Below, piece by piece: positions 17,629-26,312 of a stretch of 47,950 nt of DNA; position 1 is the first letter of the stretch; every line of letters starts with the position of its first letter. A program made the translations under genes and the position numbers. Below the pieces are notes generated by a model. The model was not told where the DNA came from. It worked only from the letters and a program-made list of their open reading frames with translations, and did no database searches. Location: assembly GCA_030705955.1 (NCBI GenBank), contig JAUZPL010000029.1:1-47950 (forward strand), in the 5' to 3' direction. The DNA is from Bacillota bacterium (GTDB taxonomy: Bacteria; Bacillota; Bacilli; Bacillales; Cytobacillaceae).

Positions 17629-17637
17629 TTTGTGAAT
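17629..17637 (+). promoter_or_regulatory. Candidate ResD-type site upstream of the five-gene cytochrome operon
   Basis: An exact TTTGTGAAT reads on the plus strand, the reverse of the operon direction. It would lie just upstream of the candidate -35 box at 17621-17616. It is the second such exact match in front of a cytochrome transcription unit here. Confidence 0.3.
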
Positions 17638-17867
17638 AATTTCTCTAGGCACTATACTCAATTTTTTCGCCTTAAAACAACTTATAAACGTTGAAAAATT
17701 AGTATTTATTACTAACATACAAATGGTGGAAACATGAATAATTATTTATTTTTATACGAATTATGCATTGTTCATACATTTGTCAAAATCTCAGTGTCCG
17801 GACAGGATGCACACTTAAAAAATGTATTCGTTTTATGGATGATTACCACTGTAATATATGACAAAAA

Positions 17868-17899
17868 AAAGGCACAAAAAAAAGGGCAACAATGCCCTA
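17868..17899 (-). terminator. Terminator of decaheme gene B
   Basis: AGGGCA (17883-17888) and TGCCCT (17893-17898) form a short stem followed on the minus strand by a run of eight T, then GTGCC and more T. It separates copy B from the operon that follows. Confidence 0.75.
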
Positions 17900-17908
17900 T
17901 AGGTGGAA

Positions 17909-19159
17909 CTAATTATTTTGCTCATCCATAAATCCTGTTCTATGGCAATATTCGCAATAAACATCAGTTGGAGGCTTCACTTCACCAGCCTTTGGCTTTT
18001 CACGATCGTGACAGACAAAACAACGTGCTTTGCCTTCAGGGGAAGAACCCTCTCGTGCGTGTCCTGTTAACCAAGAATCAACAGAGTGAATAGCAGTATT
18101 TTCATGGCTTGGTGGTCTGTTGGCATGACAGGTACTGCAGAATTTATTTGCTCGTGATTCATCTTTTACAACTGTTAGATTTGGAACATATTTAACCTTT
18201 TCTTGATTTAGTTGGGACATGATATCCTGCTTTGGTATTTCTTTTATCCATTCTGAATCCTGATGACATTCCAAACATTGATCCAGTTCTTGAATAGCTG
18301 TATTGCCATGCGCTTGTTTCCAATAAGCCCATTGGTGGGATGGAGGAACTTTTATTTTTTTGTGACATGTTTCACATTTCATTGAAAGCTTAACATTGAC
18401 CTGTTGCTTACCAATGGCCTGCAGAATAATATTTTGTGTATCCTGTGAAGTCTTTTTCTGATGCACTTCTGGATTAGCCGGTACACTATATGAAATATCT
18501 GTCCAAGGCTTTTCACCTTTATTTACCTTGTTGTGACAATCAATACAAGTACCCATATTCGGATCTGTATATTTTTCTTGAACTAATTTTTTAGCATTGG
18601 AAATGGTCCACAGATCTCTTTCTTTTTCGGTATTAATATCACGAGCTGCTACCTTGGCGTGGACAACCCCTGCGTGACAGGTAATACAAGGGATTCCCTC
18701 TTCGATATGCCCTTTATGGTTTACCTTTAAGTCACCTGATGCAGTTACAAGGCGGTTTTTCGAGTGGCATTGCAAACAGTTTACGTTTGAAATGGCCTCT
18801 TCTTCAGTTTGAACGATTTGTTCAGGTACCCCTGTCACATGATAATACACTTCTTTTAATGATTTCATTTTATGTGTCATCATGTTTAGGAGTCCTGGTT
18901 TAATATGGCACTGGACACAGGTAATTTGATTGTGAGAGGTAACGGAGTAAGTAGTATATTCAGGAGCCATCTCATGACAGCTTTTACAGAAGGTTGGTGA
19001 ATTTGTAAAGGCAATGACACCAGTCATTCCACCGAAAATGACAATACACCCAATGAGACCAACAAAAAATAATTTCCATCGATTGACAGGGTTTTTCCAA
19101 TCGATATTTCTACATTTTCGCCAAAGTCTTCGAATCCGACCAGGCTTATTTTTTGACAC
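17909..19159 (-). CDS. NapC/NirT-type membrane-anchored decaheme cytochrome (copy B)
   Basis: Paralogue of the neighbouring decaheme gene, 416 residues from the preferred start. It has one membrane helix near residues 30-52 and ten CXXCH motifs: CKSCH, CVQCH, CLQCH, CITCH, CIDCH, CETCH, CLECH, CSTCH, CFVCH and CEYCH. It lacks the long Thr/Glu linker of copy A. The start is a GTG at 19159 with AAAGGGTG placed well upstream; an in-frame GTG at 19168 overlaps that site. It has its own terminator and lies back to back with secA. The two copies probably arose by tandem duplication and may serve as alternative quinol-linked electron inputs. Confidence 0.9.
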   Translation of the reverse strand: MSKNKPGRIRRLWRKCRNIDWKNPVNRWKLFFVGLIGCIVIFGGMTGVIAFTNSPTFCKSCHEMAPEYTTYSVTSHNQITCVQCHIKPGLLNMMTHKMKSLKEVYYHVTGVPEQIVQTEEEAISNVNCLQCHSKNRLVTASGDLKVNHKGHIEEGIPCITCHAGVVHAKVAARDINTEKERDLWTISNAKKLVQEKYTDPNMGTCIDCHNKVNKGEKPWTDISYSVPANPEVHQKKTSQDTQNIILQAIGKQQVNVKLSMKCETCHKKIKVPPSHQWAYWKQAHGNTAIQELDQCLECHQDSEWIKEIPKQDIMSQLNQEKVKYVPNLTVVKDESRANKFCSTCHANRPPSHENTAIHSVDSWLTGHAREGSSPEGKARCFVCHDREKPKAGEVKPPTDVYCEYCHRTGFMDEQNN

Positions 19160-19495
19160 TTTGCTCACCCTTTCCGTTTTGGATTAGCAAAAAAGTTCAA
19201 TATCCTTAAATAGTATATGTAAGAGATGGTTGTATGAATTTTGAAGGTTCTTTATCGATTTTCTATAAACATTCCGGAATTATTTTTGAAAAGTTATCCA
19301 AAATAGTACGATTTCCTGCAAATGTTGTCACTGTATAGCGGAAGTGGTAAGATGTATAGGAGAAATTATCGAATGATTTTTAAAGGATTTCGCCTTTAGG
19401 AAGCGAATTCTTTTTAATTTGATGAGTTATTTATAATGGGAAGTGCCTGCACTGGCACGAAGTTTTTATCACTCTAAAAAGGAGCGTTCACCGTA
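19160..19495. other. Divergent spacer between decaheme gene B and secA
   Basis: No gene is seen. It contains the secA promoter (19325-19353) and must also hold the minus-strand promoter of the cytochrome gene, for which I find no clear consensus. Confidence 0.6.
19325..19353 (+). promoter_or_regulatory. Sigma-A-type promoter for secA
   Basis: TTGTCA (19325-19330) and TAAGAT (19348-19353) are separated by exactly 17 bases, close to TTGACA-17-TATAAT. This leaves a leader of about 135 bases before the secA start. Confidence 0.65.
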
Positions 19496-22003
19496 ATGGG
19501 GATTTTAAATAAAGTGTTTGACTTGAACAAACGTGAATTGAAACGCTTAGAAAAGCTGGCAACTCAAATTGATGCATTAGCTAAAGAAACTGAACAATTA
19601 ACTGATGAGCAGATTCGTGAAAAGACGGAGGAGTTTAAGGCTCGTTACCAAAATGGCGAAACACTTGATGATTTATTAGTGGAAGCTTTTGCTGTTGTAA
19701 GAGAAGGAGCCCGCCGTGTCCTAGGACTTTATCCATATCATGTACAGCTCATGGGTGGTGTTGCACTTCATGAAGGTAATATATCGGAGATGAAAACCGG
19801 TGAAGGTAAAACATTAACCGCAACAATGCCTGTTTACTTAAATGCTCTTTCTGGCAGAGGCGTTCATGTTGTGACTGTCAACGAATACTTGGCAAGTCGT
19901 GATGCTACAGAGATGGGTCAGCTGTATCAATTTTTAGGTTTAACAGTTGGTCTAAACCTAAATAGTATGTCAAAGGAAGAGAAGCAGGAAGCATATGCTT
20001 GTGATATCACGTATGGTACAAACAATGAGTTTGGTTTTGACTATTTGCGTGACAACATGGTTTTATATAAAGAACAGAAGGTTCAACGTCCATTATATTT
20101 TGCTGTAATTGACGAGGTAGACTCCATTTTAATTGATGAAGCCCGTACCCCATTGATTATTTCTGGTTCAGCTGAAAAATCAACTGTCCTCTATATTCAG
20201 GCTAATGCTTTCGTTCGTACTCTCTCAAAAGATGAGGATTACACCTACGATGAAAAAACGAAAGCGGTTATGCTGACTGAGCAAGGAATTAGTAAATCAG
20301 AGAAGGCTTTTGGAATTGAAAATTTATTTGATATGTCCCATGTTACCTTGAACCATCATATTAACCAAGCGTTGAAAGCGAATGTGACCATGCATTTGGA
20401 CGTTGACTATGTGGTTCAAGAGGGTGAAATTGTCATCGTTGACCAATTTACTGGCCGTATGATGAAGGGCCGCCGTTACAGCGAAGGACTACATCAAGCG
20501 ATTGAAGCAAAAGAAGGACTTGAAGTACAAAATGAAAGCATGACAATGGCGACCATTACCTTCCAGAACTATTTCCGTATGTATGAAGTATTGTCTGGTA
20601 TGACAGGTACGGCTAAAACGGAAGAAGAAGAATTCCGAAACATATATAATATGAATGTTATCGTAATTCCTACGAATATGCCGATCATTCGTGATGACCG
20701 CCCAGACTTAATTTATGCCTCTATGGAGGGTAAATTTAAAGCGGTTGTTGAAGATATTGCAGAGCGTAATCACAAAGGACAGCCAGTGCTCGTTGGTACT
20801 GTTGCGATTGAAACATCCGAATTAATTTCAAGAATGTTAATTAAAAAAGGGATTAAGCACAATGTGTTGAATGCGAAAAACCATGGACGTGAAGCGGAGA
20901 TTATCGCAGAAGCAGGTCAAAAAGGAGCCGTTACTATTGCGACGAACATGGCTGGCCGTGGTACCGATATCAAGCTTGGCGAAGGTGTTGTTGAATTAGG
21001 CGGATTATCTGTTGTCGGTACAGAACGCCATGAGAGCCGTCGTATTGATAACCAGCTCCGCGGACGTTCTGGTCGTCAAGGAGACCCAGGTGTAACGCAA
21101 TTCTACCTTTCAATGGAAGACGAATTAATGCGTCGCTTCGGTTCAGACAATATGAAAAATATGATGTCTCGATTAGGAATGGATGATTCCCAGCCCATTC
21201 AAAGTAAAATGGTGTCAAAAGCGGTTGAATCTGCTCAAAAACGGGTAGAGGGCAATAACTTTGATGCTCGTAAACAGCTGTTACAATATGATGATGTTCT
21301 TCGCCAGCAGCGCGAAATCATTTATAAACAGCGTGATGAGGTTCTGGAATCTGAAAACCTACGTGAAATTGTTGAAGGTATGATTTTACGTACAATCGAA
21401 CGCAATGTCTCCGTACATGCCAACCAGGCTGAGGATGAAGAGGCTTGGAACCTACAAGCCATTGTGGACTTTGCCCATGCAAATCTTCTTCGTGAGGGTG
21501 ACATTACCCTTGATCATTTAAAAGGCAAGGACCCAGAAGAAATGGAAGACGCTATTTTTGCTAAGGTGAAAGAGCGCTATGATGAAAAAGAACAAATTCT
21601 AACTTCCGAACAAATGCGTGAATTTGAGAAAGTCATTGTGCTTCGTGCGGTTGACTCCAAATGGATCGATCACATTGATACAATGGACCAGCTTCGTGAT
21701 GGAATCCACCTTCGCGCTTATGGACAAACGGATCCGCTTCGTGAGTACCAAGCAGAAGGATATGCCATGTTCGGTGCCATGGTCGTTTCGATTGAAGAAG
21801 AAGCATCATTGTATATTATGAAAGCTGAAATTCGTAACAACCTAGAGCGTCAAGAAGTAGCCAAAGGCCAAGCTGTTAATCCGAAGGAAGATGGAGAAAC
21901 AGTAAAGAAAAAGCCAGTGGTAAAGAAGACCAATATTGGCCGCAATGATCCATGTTTCTGTGGAAGCGGCAAAAAATATAAAAACTGCCACGGAGCAGTG
22001 TGA
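19496..22003 (+). CDS. secA: Preprotein translocase ATPase SecA
   Basis: Motor of the general secretory pathway, driving preproteins through SecYEG by ATP hydrolysis. The 835-residue protein is complete. Visible are Walker A MKTGEGKT, the DEAD-type [17 protein letters not shown], the helicase-type [12 protein letters not shown] and RGRSGRQGD, and the C-terminal zinc-binding tail with C-x-C-x8-C-H ([13 protein letters not shown]). AAAAAGGAGCG precedes the start. It is needed to export the secreted cytochromes and flank proteins here, but that is general. What is odd is its orientation: hpf and prfB, its usual co-directional neighbours, are on the opposite strand and now 7-11 kb away. Confidence 0.98.
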   Translation: MGILNKVFDLNKRELKRLEKLATQIDALAKETEQLTDEQIREKTEEFKARYQNGETLDDLLVEAFAVVREGARRVLGLYPYHVQLMGGVALHEGNISEMKTGEGKTLTATMPVYLNALSGRGVHVVTVNEYLASRDATEMGQLYQFLGLTVGLNLNSMSKEEKQEAYACDITYGTNNEFGFDYLRDNMVLYKEQKVQRPLYFAVIDEVDSILIDEARTPLIISGSAEKSTVLYIQANAFVRTLSKDEDYTYDEKTKAVMLTEQGISKSEKAFGIENLFDMSHVTLNHHINQALKANVTMHLDVDYVVQEGEIVIVDQFTGRMMKGRRYSEGLHQAIEAKEGLEVQNESMTMATITFQNYFRMYEVLSGMTGTAKTEEEEFRNIYNMNVIVIPTNMPIIRDDRPDLIYASMEGKFKAVVEDIAERNHKGQPVLVGTVAIETSELISRMLIKKGIKHNVLNAKNHGREAEIIAEAGQKGAVTIATNMAGRGTDIKLGEGVVELGGLSVVGTERHESRRIDNQLRGRSGRQGDPGVTQFYLSMEDELMRRFGSDNMKNMMSRLGMDDSQPIQSKMVSKAVESAQKRVEGNNFDARKQLLQYDDVLRQQREIIYKQRDEVLESENLREIVEGMILRTIERNVSVHANQAEDEEAWNLQAIVDFAHANLLREGDITLDHLKGKDPEEMEDAIFAKVKERYDEKEQILTSEQMREFEKVIVLRAVDSKWIDHIDTMDQLRDGIHLRAYGQTDPLREYQAEGYAMFGAMVVSIEEEASLYIMKAEIRNNLERQEVAKGQAVNPKEDGETVKKKPVVKKTNIGRNDPCFCGSGKKYKNCHGAV

Positions 22004-22008
22004 TGAAA

Positions 22009-22040
22009 GGGGGCCGGCCAAAAAGCTGGCCCCTTATTCT
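22009..22040 (+). terminator. Terminator of secA
   Basis: GGGGCCGGC and GCTGGCCCC form a G+C-rich stem with one mismatch around an A-rich loop, followed by TTATTCTTT. Confidence 0.85.
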
Positions 22041-22174
22041 TTCCCAAAAGGTGGAAAGAAAATGATAAAAACTATTTAAATGTAAAAGATTGAAAAAAAA
22101 TAGCATCTATTTTCCCACTAAAAAACAAGCCTATTTCTCTAGTTAATTCGACAAAATCAGAGTATATTTACTAT

Positions 22175-22250
22175 AAAGGTACAACCCGGGAAACCTGGTG
22201 TCACAAAGCTATTGGGGCTAAGGATTTTATCTATGCCAGCCAGCTGCCCT
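22175..22250 (+). promoter_or_regulatory. Candidate cyclic di-GMP-I (GEMM-I) riboswitch
   Basis: About 75 bases before the secreted-protein gene show the aptamer layout. A stem capped by a GAAA tetraloop (CCGGGAAACCTGG) is followed by CACAAAGCTAT. The second hairpin carries CTAAGG on one side and CTATGCC on the other, the two halves of an 11-nt GAAA-tetraloop receptor. Then AGCCAGCTGCC closes back on GGTA. The match departs from the common ACGCAAAGC at one or two bases. GGAGG follows about 12 bases after the 3' strand with no terminator between, so control of translation is more likely than attenuation. Confidence 0.8.
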
Positions 22251-22272
22251 CAAAAAAAAAGGAGGAAAGAAA

Positions 22273-23058
22273 ATGAAAAAGCAATGGATTTCAAAAGGCT
22301 TAACTGGTTTATTTGCATGTACTCTCGTTTTTGGTACTGCATCCTATGCATTCGCAAAAGGGCCTGATAAAGGACATGCTACTCAGACTCATCAGGCAAC
22401 ACACCAGGATGTGAAAAAGACGGAAACTAGCGTAACGAAAACGGCTAAGAAAGCTAGTCACAAACAGGACTCTACTAAAGGGAAAAAAGAAGTAAAAATC
22501 AACTCACAAGTTGGAAAAAACATTGAAAAGCTTTTAAATTCAAGTGAAGCTACAATTAATAAAATTACAGCATTGGTTAACTCTTACTTTAAAGTAGATG
22601 CAAATGGAACTGCCCAAATAAGTGTAAGTACAAATACAGCTTCTTATGCATACAACGGGTTTACAGGAAAACTTAACGCAGAACTTAATAAACTTCATGC
22701 AATTGACAAAATGATTGCTGTAGATCAGAAAAAAAATAAATCCGCTTCTACTGATTTGACTGCCTTAGCAGCAAAATCAAAAGAACTTCAACAAAATGCT
22801 TCAGATGAAATAAAAGAAGTAGCAACATTAGCAAAACAGGCTTCCACTCCAAAGTCAACTGATGGATCGACTACACCAACCGACACGACAGGTACTACAA
22901 CTGGAACTACAGATCCATCAACAACAGGCACAACGACAGATACCACTGGTACAACATCAACCAGTCCAACGGATACGACAACAACTGGTACTTCAACAGG
23001 CCCAGCTGGTACACCTACTACTGGTTCCACTACGGATACAACAACTAATCAGCCGTGA
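22273..23058 (+). CDS. Secreted protein with Thr/Ser/Gly-rich tail, under the riboswitch
   Basis: I do not recognise the family. The 261-residue product starts with a clear signal peptide (about 1-28, ending SYAFA). A basic His/Gln/Lys-rich stretch (30-78) and a mainly helical region (about 80-190) with two long amphipathic helices follow. The last 60 residues are a low-complexity tail of repeated TDTTGTTTGT-like units that would be unfolded and extended. It has no cysteines suggesting heme, no LPXTG and no membrane helix. GGAGG precedes the ATG and a bidirectional terminator follows. The c-di-GMP element suggests a surface, matrix or adhesion role tied to the motile/sessile switch; that is inference. 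Confidence 0.8.
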   Translation: MKKQWISKGLTGLFACTLVFGTASYAFAKGPDKGHATQTHQATHQDVKKTETSVTKTAKKASHKQDSTKGKKEVKINSQVGKNIEKLLNSSEATINKITALVNSYFKVDANGTAQISVSTNTASYAYNGFTGKLNAELNKLHAIDKMIAVDQKKNKSASTDLTALAAKSKELQQNASDEIKEVATLAKQASTPKSTDGSTTPTDTTGTTTGTTDPSTTGTTTDTTGTTSTSPTDTTTTGTSTGPAGTPTTGSTTDTTTNQP

Positions 23059-23078
23059 CAAATTCTACTACAAACTAG

Positions 23079-23118
23079 AAAAAACAGAAAGCCATCCTAG
23101 GGTGGCTTTCTGTTTTTT
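23079..23118. terminator. Bidirectional terminator between convergent genes
   Basis: AACAGAAAGCCATCC pairs with GGTGGCTTTCTGTT with a 3-base loop and one wobble pair. It is flanked by A-run and T-run, so it can stop both the plus-strand secreted-protein gene and the minus-strand gene ending at 23138. Confidence 0.85.
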
Positions 23119-23137
23119 TATCAAAGAATTCTACTCT

Positions 23138-25321
23138 CTACTGCATTAACTGATCAAATGCATTCAAGGTAATTCTTTCAATGGCAGGATTATAGGAAGC
23201 TACCGTTTCATGCCCATAAGGGTCTAGGAACCAGTTCCAATAGAAGGTACCTACTGCAAACACTTTTCCTCCTCCAGGCTTTTGATACCAGATTACATCT
23301 GAATAATCGGGCATTCCATAAAGGATGGTTGGGGAATGGGCAATTACTTCAACATTGGAAGGATCTCCGTAATATCGGTCTACCTCTCCCCCCACTACTC
23401 CAGGGATTTGATCGCCATCTTTAAGTCCTGTTCCATTATACAGCCAATGTGTTGCATTACTTACCGTTAGTGGGGCTGTTGCATCAGGCACACCCTCATA
23501 CATTAGCCCAAATATATTTCTTTCTGGGCGGTTTACCGGAGGATTACGAAATTGGGTCGTGACAAGGGAAGGGTCAATCTGTTGATAAGGATCTAAATAG
23601 GCGCTGCCTTTATAGGAAACCATTGTTCGATTTTGATCCTCGTATCGCACCTGCCATAATCCCATATTGGCGTTGAAAATCCCCAAATTCAAATTGGTTT
23701 GACTTAAAGTTTCAATTTCATTTCTGCTTTTCATTGTCCAATATTCGTCATGGCCAGGAAATAATAAAAGTTTAAGTTGACTGTTCCAAATATCGCCTTG
23801 GTCAATATCCTGATCAGTATAATAAGACAGATTATAGCCTTCTTTCTCTAACCAACGAATCATATTGTACTCATAGGAGAAAAACTCCCCCGCCCCGTTT
23901 TGCTCTATGTAGGGCCGGTTAAATGATACCTTATAAGAGGCAATGGAATCGCTACTATTATAACCGTATAAGCTCTTCCCACCCCAATTATTATATGCTT
24001 GATATGTATTAACGGAAATAACGACACCTATTCCATTTGGTCTTGGATTTGGACTCTTCACCACAAAAGGAATATAACTTTCTTTTAAATCAGAATCAAT
24101 AAGCTTGATTAAATACATTCCACTTTCCCAATTACTTGGGATGCTTAGGTCTCCTGTCTCAGACCAATTGGCTGCCATTGTCTCCTGATCTGGGAAGGCT
24201 GTCTGCTGGAAGGCAGGATATTCTCCATACGTTCCTTTTAACTCAGCTCCATCCCCATTATAATAGCCCATTCGGTACACTTCGACTGTGTAGTTATTTG
24301 CACTATTAATAAATAGATGTAGATGATCCCCTGGGAGATAAGAGGTTTTATCTGTATATCCTTGTAATTGATCGCCTGCAGGATTTTTAATTTTCCAATT
24401 TCCAGGAATATAATACATTCCATCTTTTATGGAGGCTGAACCACCTAGTAACGTAATTTGATTTACTTGTTTTTTTATAATATACGATTGGATGTTTTCA
24501 TCTGCTTGGTCTAACCCTGTCATTAAAATAGGGGCTTCATCCTTTGCAGCAATGACGGACCCGGCTATTGCATCTGGAATAGCTGTAGCTAAAAAGGCTT
24601 TTGAAGGATGGGGGAAAAAGGTCTTTGCAATATTGGCTGAAACCTCATAACTATCAGCTCCCCCAATCCGGACGGGATCATTTAAACTTGCTTCTACATT
24701 CTCACTTACACTGTCTTCATTACCCACAATAATGGAATGTTTAACATCAAAATTCATAATAGAATCAGGCAGCTGATCTTTTTCTGTAAGCAAAATAGGA
24801 TAGCCTTGCTTTGCTGCAAAGGGAGCAATCGAAAGGGCATCCGAAAAATCAAACCCATTGACGAAAACAAAGGTTTGAGGCTTTGGCATTTTTAAAGCAA
24901 CCTTTGCGGAAATATCATAACGATTCTTTCCATCTATTCGAGTAATCGACTTTACATTTAGAGACTTTAGATCCTTTATAATTTGATTGTTTAAGCTAGT
25001 TGTCCCTCCAACCAAAACGGCTTTTTGTGGATTTAGGCGCGTAATTTCCTGTTTTGTTATAGGTGTAAGGCTTTCGGAGGTAGATAAAAGAATGGGTGCA
25101 TTTTCCTGGTAGGCTAACGGGGCCACCGATAGTGCATCTGCATATGCCAGATGATTAATGAGAAAAACAGTGTTAGAGCCATTAGGCCAGTTTTGCTCAG
25201 AGATATGGACCGCCACTTCAAACCGATTAGCACCTGAAATCCTATTTTCTTGTGCCTTTGTGGTATTGGGTAGGATAATAAAAAGAAATAGAATAGAAAA
25301 TAGAACAATCACTTTTTTCAT
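23138..25321 (-). CDS. Cell-wall-binding (CWB2) protein with N,N-dimethylformamidase-like domain
   Basis: Exported 727-residue protein. A signal peptide (about 1-23) is followed by three tandem cell-wall-binding type 2 repeats (about 27-310), seen as RISGANRFEVAVHI, RIDGKNRYDISAKVA and RIGGADSYEVSANIA, each with a following PILL or PILM block. CWB2 triplets bind wall polymers non-covalently. The C-terminal 400 residues resemble the large subunit of N,N-dimethylformamidase (QAYNNWGGKSLYGY, FPGHDEYWT, NANMGLWQVRYE). That is a family resemblance only; the enzymatic substrate cannot be read. It is convergent with the riboswitch-controlled gene and apparently monocistronic. It may be a surface-exposed amidase or carbohydrate-active protein. 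Confidence 0.85.
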   Translation of the reverse strand: MKKVIVLFSILFLFIILPNTTKAQENRISGANRFEVAVHISEQNWPNGSNTVFLINHLAYADALSVAPLAYQENAPILLSTSESLTPITKQEITRLNPQKAVLVGGTTSLNNQIIKDLKSLNVKSITRIDGKNRYDISAKVALKMPKPQTFVFVNGFDFSDALSIAPFAAKQGYPILLTEKDQLPDSIMNFDVKHSIIVGNEDSVSENVEASLNDPVRIGGADSYEVSANIAKTFFPHPSKAFLATAIPDAIAGSVIAAKDEAPILMTGLDQADENIQSYIIKKQVNQITLLGGSASIKDGMYYIPGNWKIKNPAGDQLQGYTDKTSYLPGDHLHLFINSANNYTVEVYRMGYYNGDGAELKGTYGEYPAFQQTAFPDQETMAANWSETGDLSIPSNWESGMYLIKLIDSDLKESYIPFVVKSPNPRPNGIGVVISVNTYQAYNNWGGKSLYGYNSSDSIASYKVSFNRPYIEQNGAGEFFSYEYNMIRWLEKEGYNLSYYTDQDIDQGDIWNSQLKLLLFPGHDEYWTMKSRNEIETLSQTNLNLGIFNANMGLWQVRYEDQNRTMVSYKGSAYLDPYQQIDPSLVTTQFRNPPVNRPERNIFGLMYEGVPDATAPLTVSNATHWLYNGTGLKDGDQIPGVVGGEVDRYYGDPSNVEVIAHSPTILYGMPDYSDVIWYQKPGGGKVFAVGTFYWNWFLDPYGHETVASYNPAIERITLNAFDQLMQ

Positions 25322-25439
25322 AATAGACTATACCCTTCAATTCTTCTTTATATTTTGTAAAGTTTACTAAACTATCATAATATAAAAAATGTAATTTGTA
25401 AATTTACCCAAATTTAAAAGTTTACTGGGATTATGCTTA

Positions 25440-25478
25440 AAAAACAATAAAACCACCCTAGTAAAAGGATGGTTTTAA
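25440..25478 (-). terminator. Terminator of the ggt/DUF1028/SIS operon
   Basis: AAAACCATCCT and AGGGTGGTTTT form an imperfect stem on the minus strand, followed by ATTGTTTTT. It is about 65 bases beyond the SIS gene stop. Confidence 0.65.
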
Positions 25479-25542
25479 AGGCAATCATTACTTTTTTCAT
25501 GCAAGTCTCTTTTCTATCCCTTTACAAATAAAATTCAATCAT

Positions 25543-26277
25543 TTAAGAAAATAATTCTATTCTTTCACGATATTTTTCCACCAGTCGGCGATTATGCTCA
25601 TCCGCTCCATCTACATTTCCACTTAAGAAAACAGGGGGTTCAAAACCATTATCACCCATTATTTTAATAGCTTCAGCAAGGATTGCATTTAAAATCACCG
25701 CACCAATTGCTGTTGATGTTGGGCCAAATGGAATAGCTACTTTTTCGTATGATAGTACCGCATCCCCTTTAACTGAATGGTTATCGATTAGAAGGTCTAC
25801 CGAATTATATAAATGTTTTCCACTTTTATGTCTAGATGGCTGGTTTATTGAATATTCCATAGAGGTGATCCCAATCACAAAGGCGCCCTTCTTCTTGGCT
25901 TCTAGCGCAACGTCCACTGGTACAGGATTTCTGCCCGAGGTAGATAAAACAAAAACCACATCTTCTGGACGAATGTCTTGCCCACTCATAAACTTTTTGG
26001 CAAGATCATTTTGCCGCTCAAGCTTAGATGATCGAATGGCACCCTCATGAAGCATTAATGGTTCAATTAAGATTGGTCTTATGGGAGCAAGGCCGCCTGC
26101 GCGGTAGAAAACCTCTTCCGTTAAAATATGAGAATGACCGCAACCGAACAATTGAATGATTCCGCCCTTTTGAATGGCCTCTGCAATCTTTTTCGATGCC
26201 AGTAACATTTTTTCTTTTTCCATCTCTTCAACTAATGCAAGCTTTCCCCTTATTTGTTCAAAGTATTGAGTAAGCAT
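25543..26277 (-). CDS. SIS-domain sugar-phosphate-binding protein (UPF0309 type)
   Basis: A cytoplasmic protein of 244 residues dominated by a SIS (sugar isomerase) fold. The phosphate-binding motifs are visible: LFGCGHSHIL near residue 43 and FVLSTSGRNPVPVDVA near residue 108. Such proteins bind phosphosugars as isomerases, etherases or regulators. This subfamily is uncharacterised to my knowledge. I choose the ATG at 26277 with GGTGGTGG upstream; a GTG at 26292 is in frame but has no ribosome site. It is the last gene after ggt and the DUF1028 gene, with a gap of about 35 bases, so cotranscription is likely. The set may process peptide or cell-wall fragments. Confidence 0.85.
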   Translation of the reverse strand: MLTQYFEQIRGKLALVEEMEKEKMLLASKKIAEAIQKGGIIQLFGCGHSHILTEEVFYRAGGLAPIRPILIEPLMLHEGAIRSSKLERQNDLAKKFMSGQDIRPEDVVFVLSTSGRNPVPVDVALEAKKKGAFVIGITSMEYSINQPSRHKSGKHLYNSVDLLIDNHSVKGDAVLSYEKVAIPFGPTSTAIGAVILNAILAEAIKIMGDNGFEPPVFLSGNVDGADEHNRRLVEKYRERIELFS

Positions 26278-26312
26278 AGAGACAACCACCACCAGTAGTT
26301 TGTCTTTTAAGT

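Larger units (their letters stand above)
17523..17908. other. Intergenic region with operon promoter and upstream terminator
   Basis: No gene is seen; the plus-strand frame at 17734-17931 has no ribosome site and runs antisense into the next cytochrome gene. Two candidate minus-strand promoters for the operon are TTGTTT (17680-17675)-18-TATAGT (17656-17651) and TTGGAA (17621-17616)-18-GATACT (17597-17592). A TTTGTGAAT motif (17629-17637, plus-strand orientation) would sit about 48 bases upstream of the start point of the second. Confidence 0.5.

Noticed and set aside
17734-17931. Plus-strand 65-codon frame in the cytochrome spacer
   Set aside because: It lacks a ribosome site, runs through the terminator hairpin and into the antisense of the decaheme gene.
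15006-19159. NrfA/NrfH-type ammonia-forming nitrite reductase
   Set aside because: The anchors look NapC/NirT-like, but no CXXCK active-site motif or NrfA-like partner is present in the cluster, so a nitrite reductase call is not supported.
22273-23058. Sortase-anchored surface protein
   Set aside because: Despite the Thr-rich wall-spanning-type tail, the C-terminus has no LPXTG motif, hydrophobic helix or basic tail.
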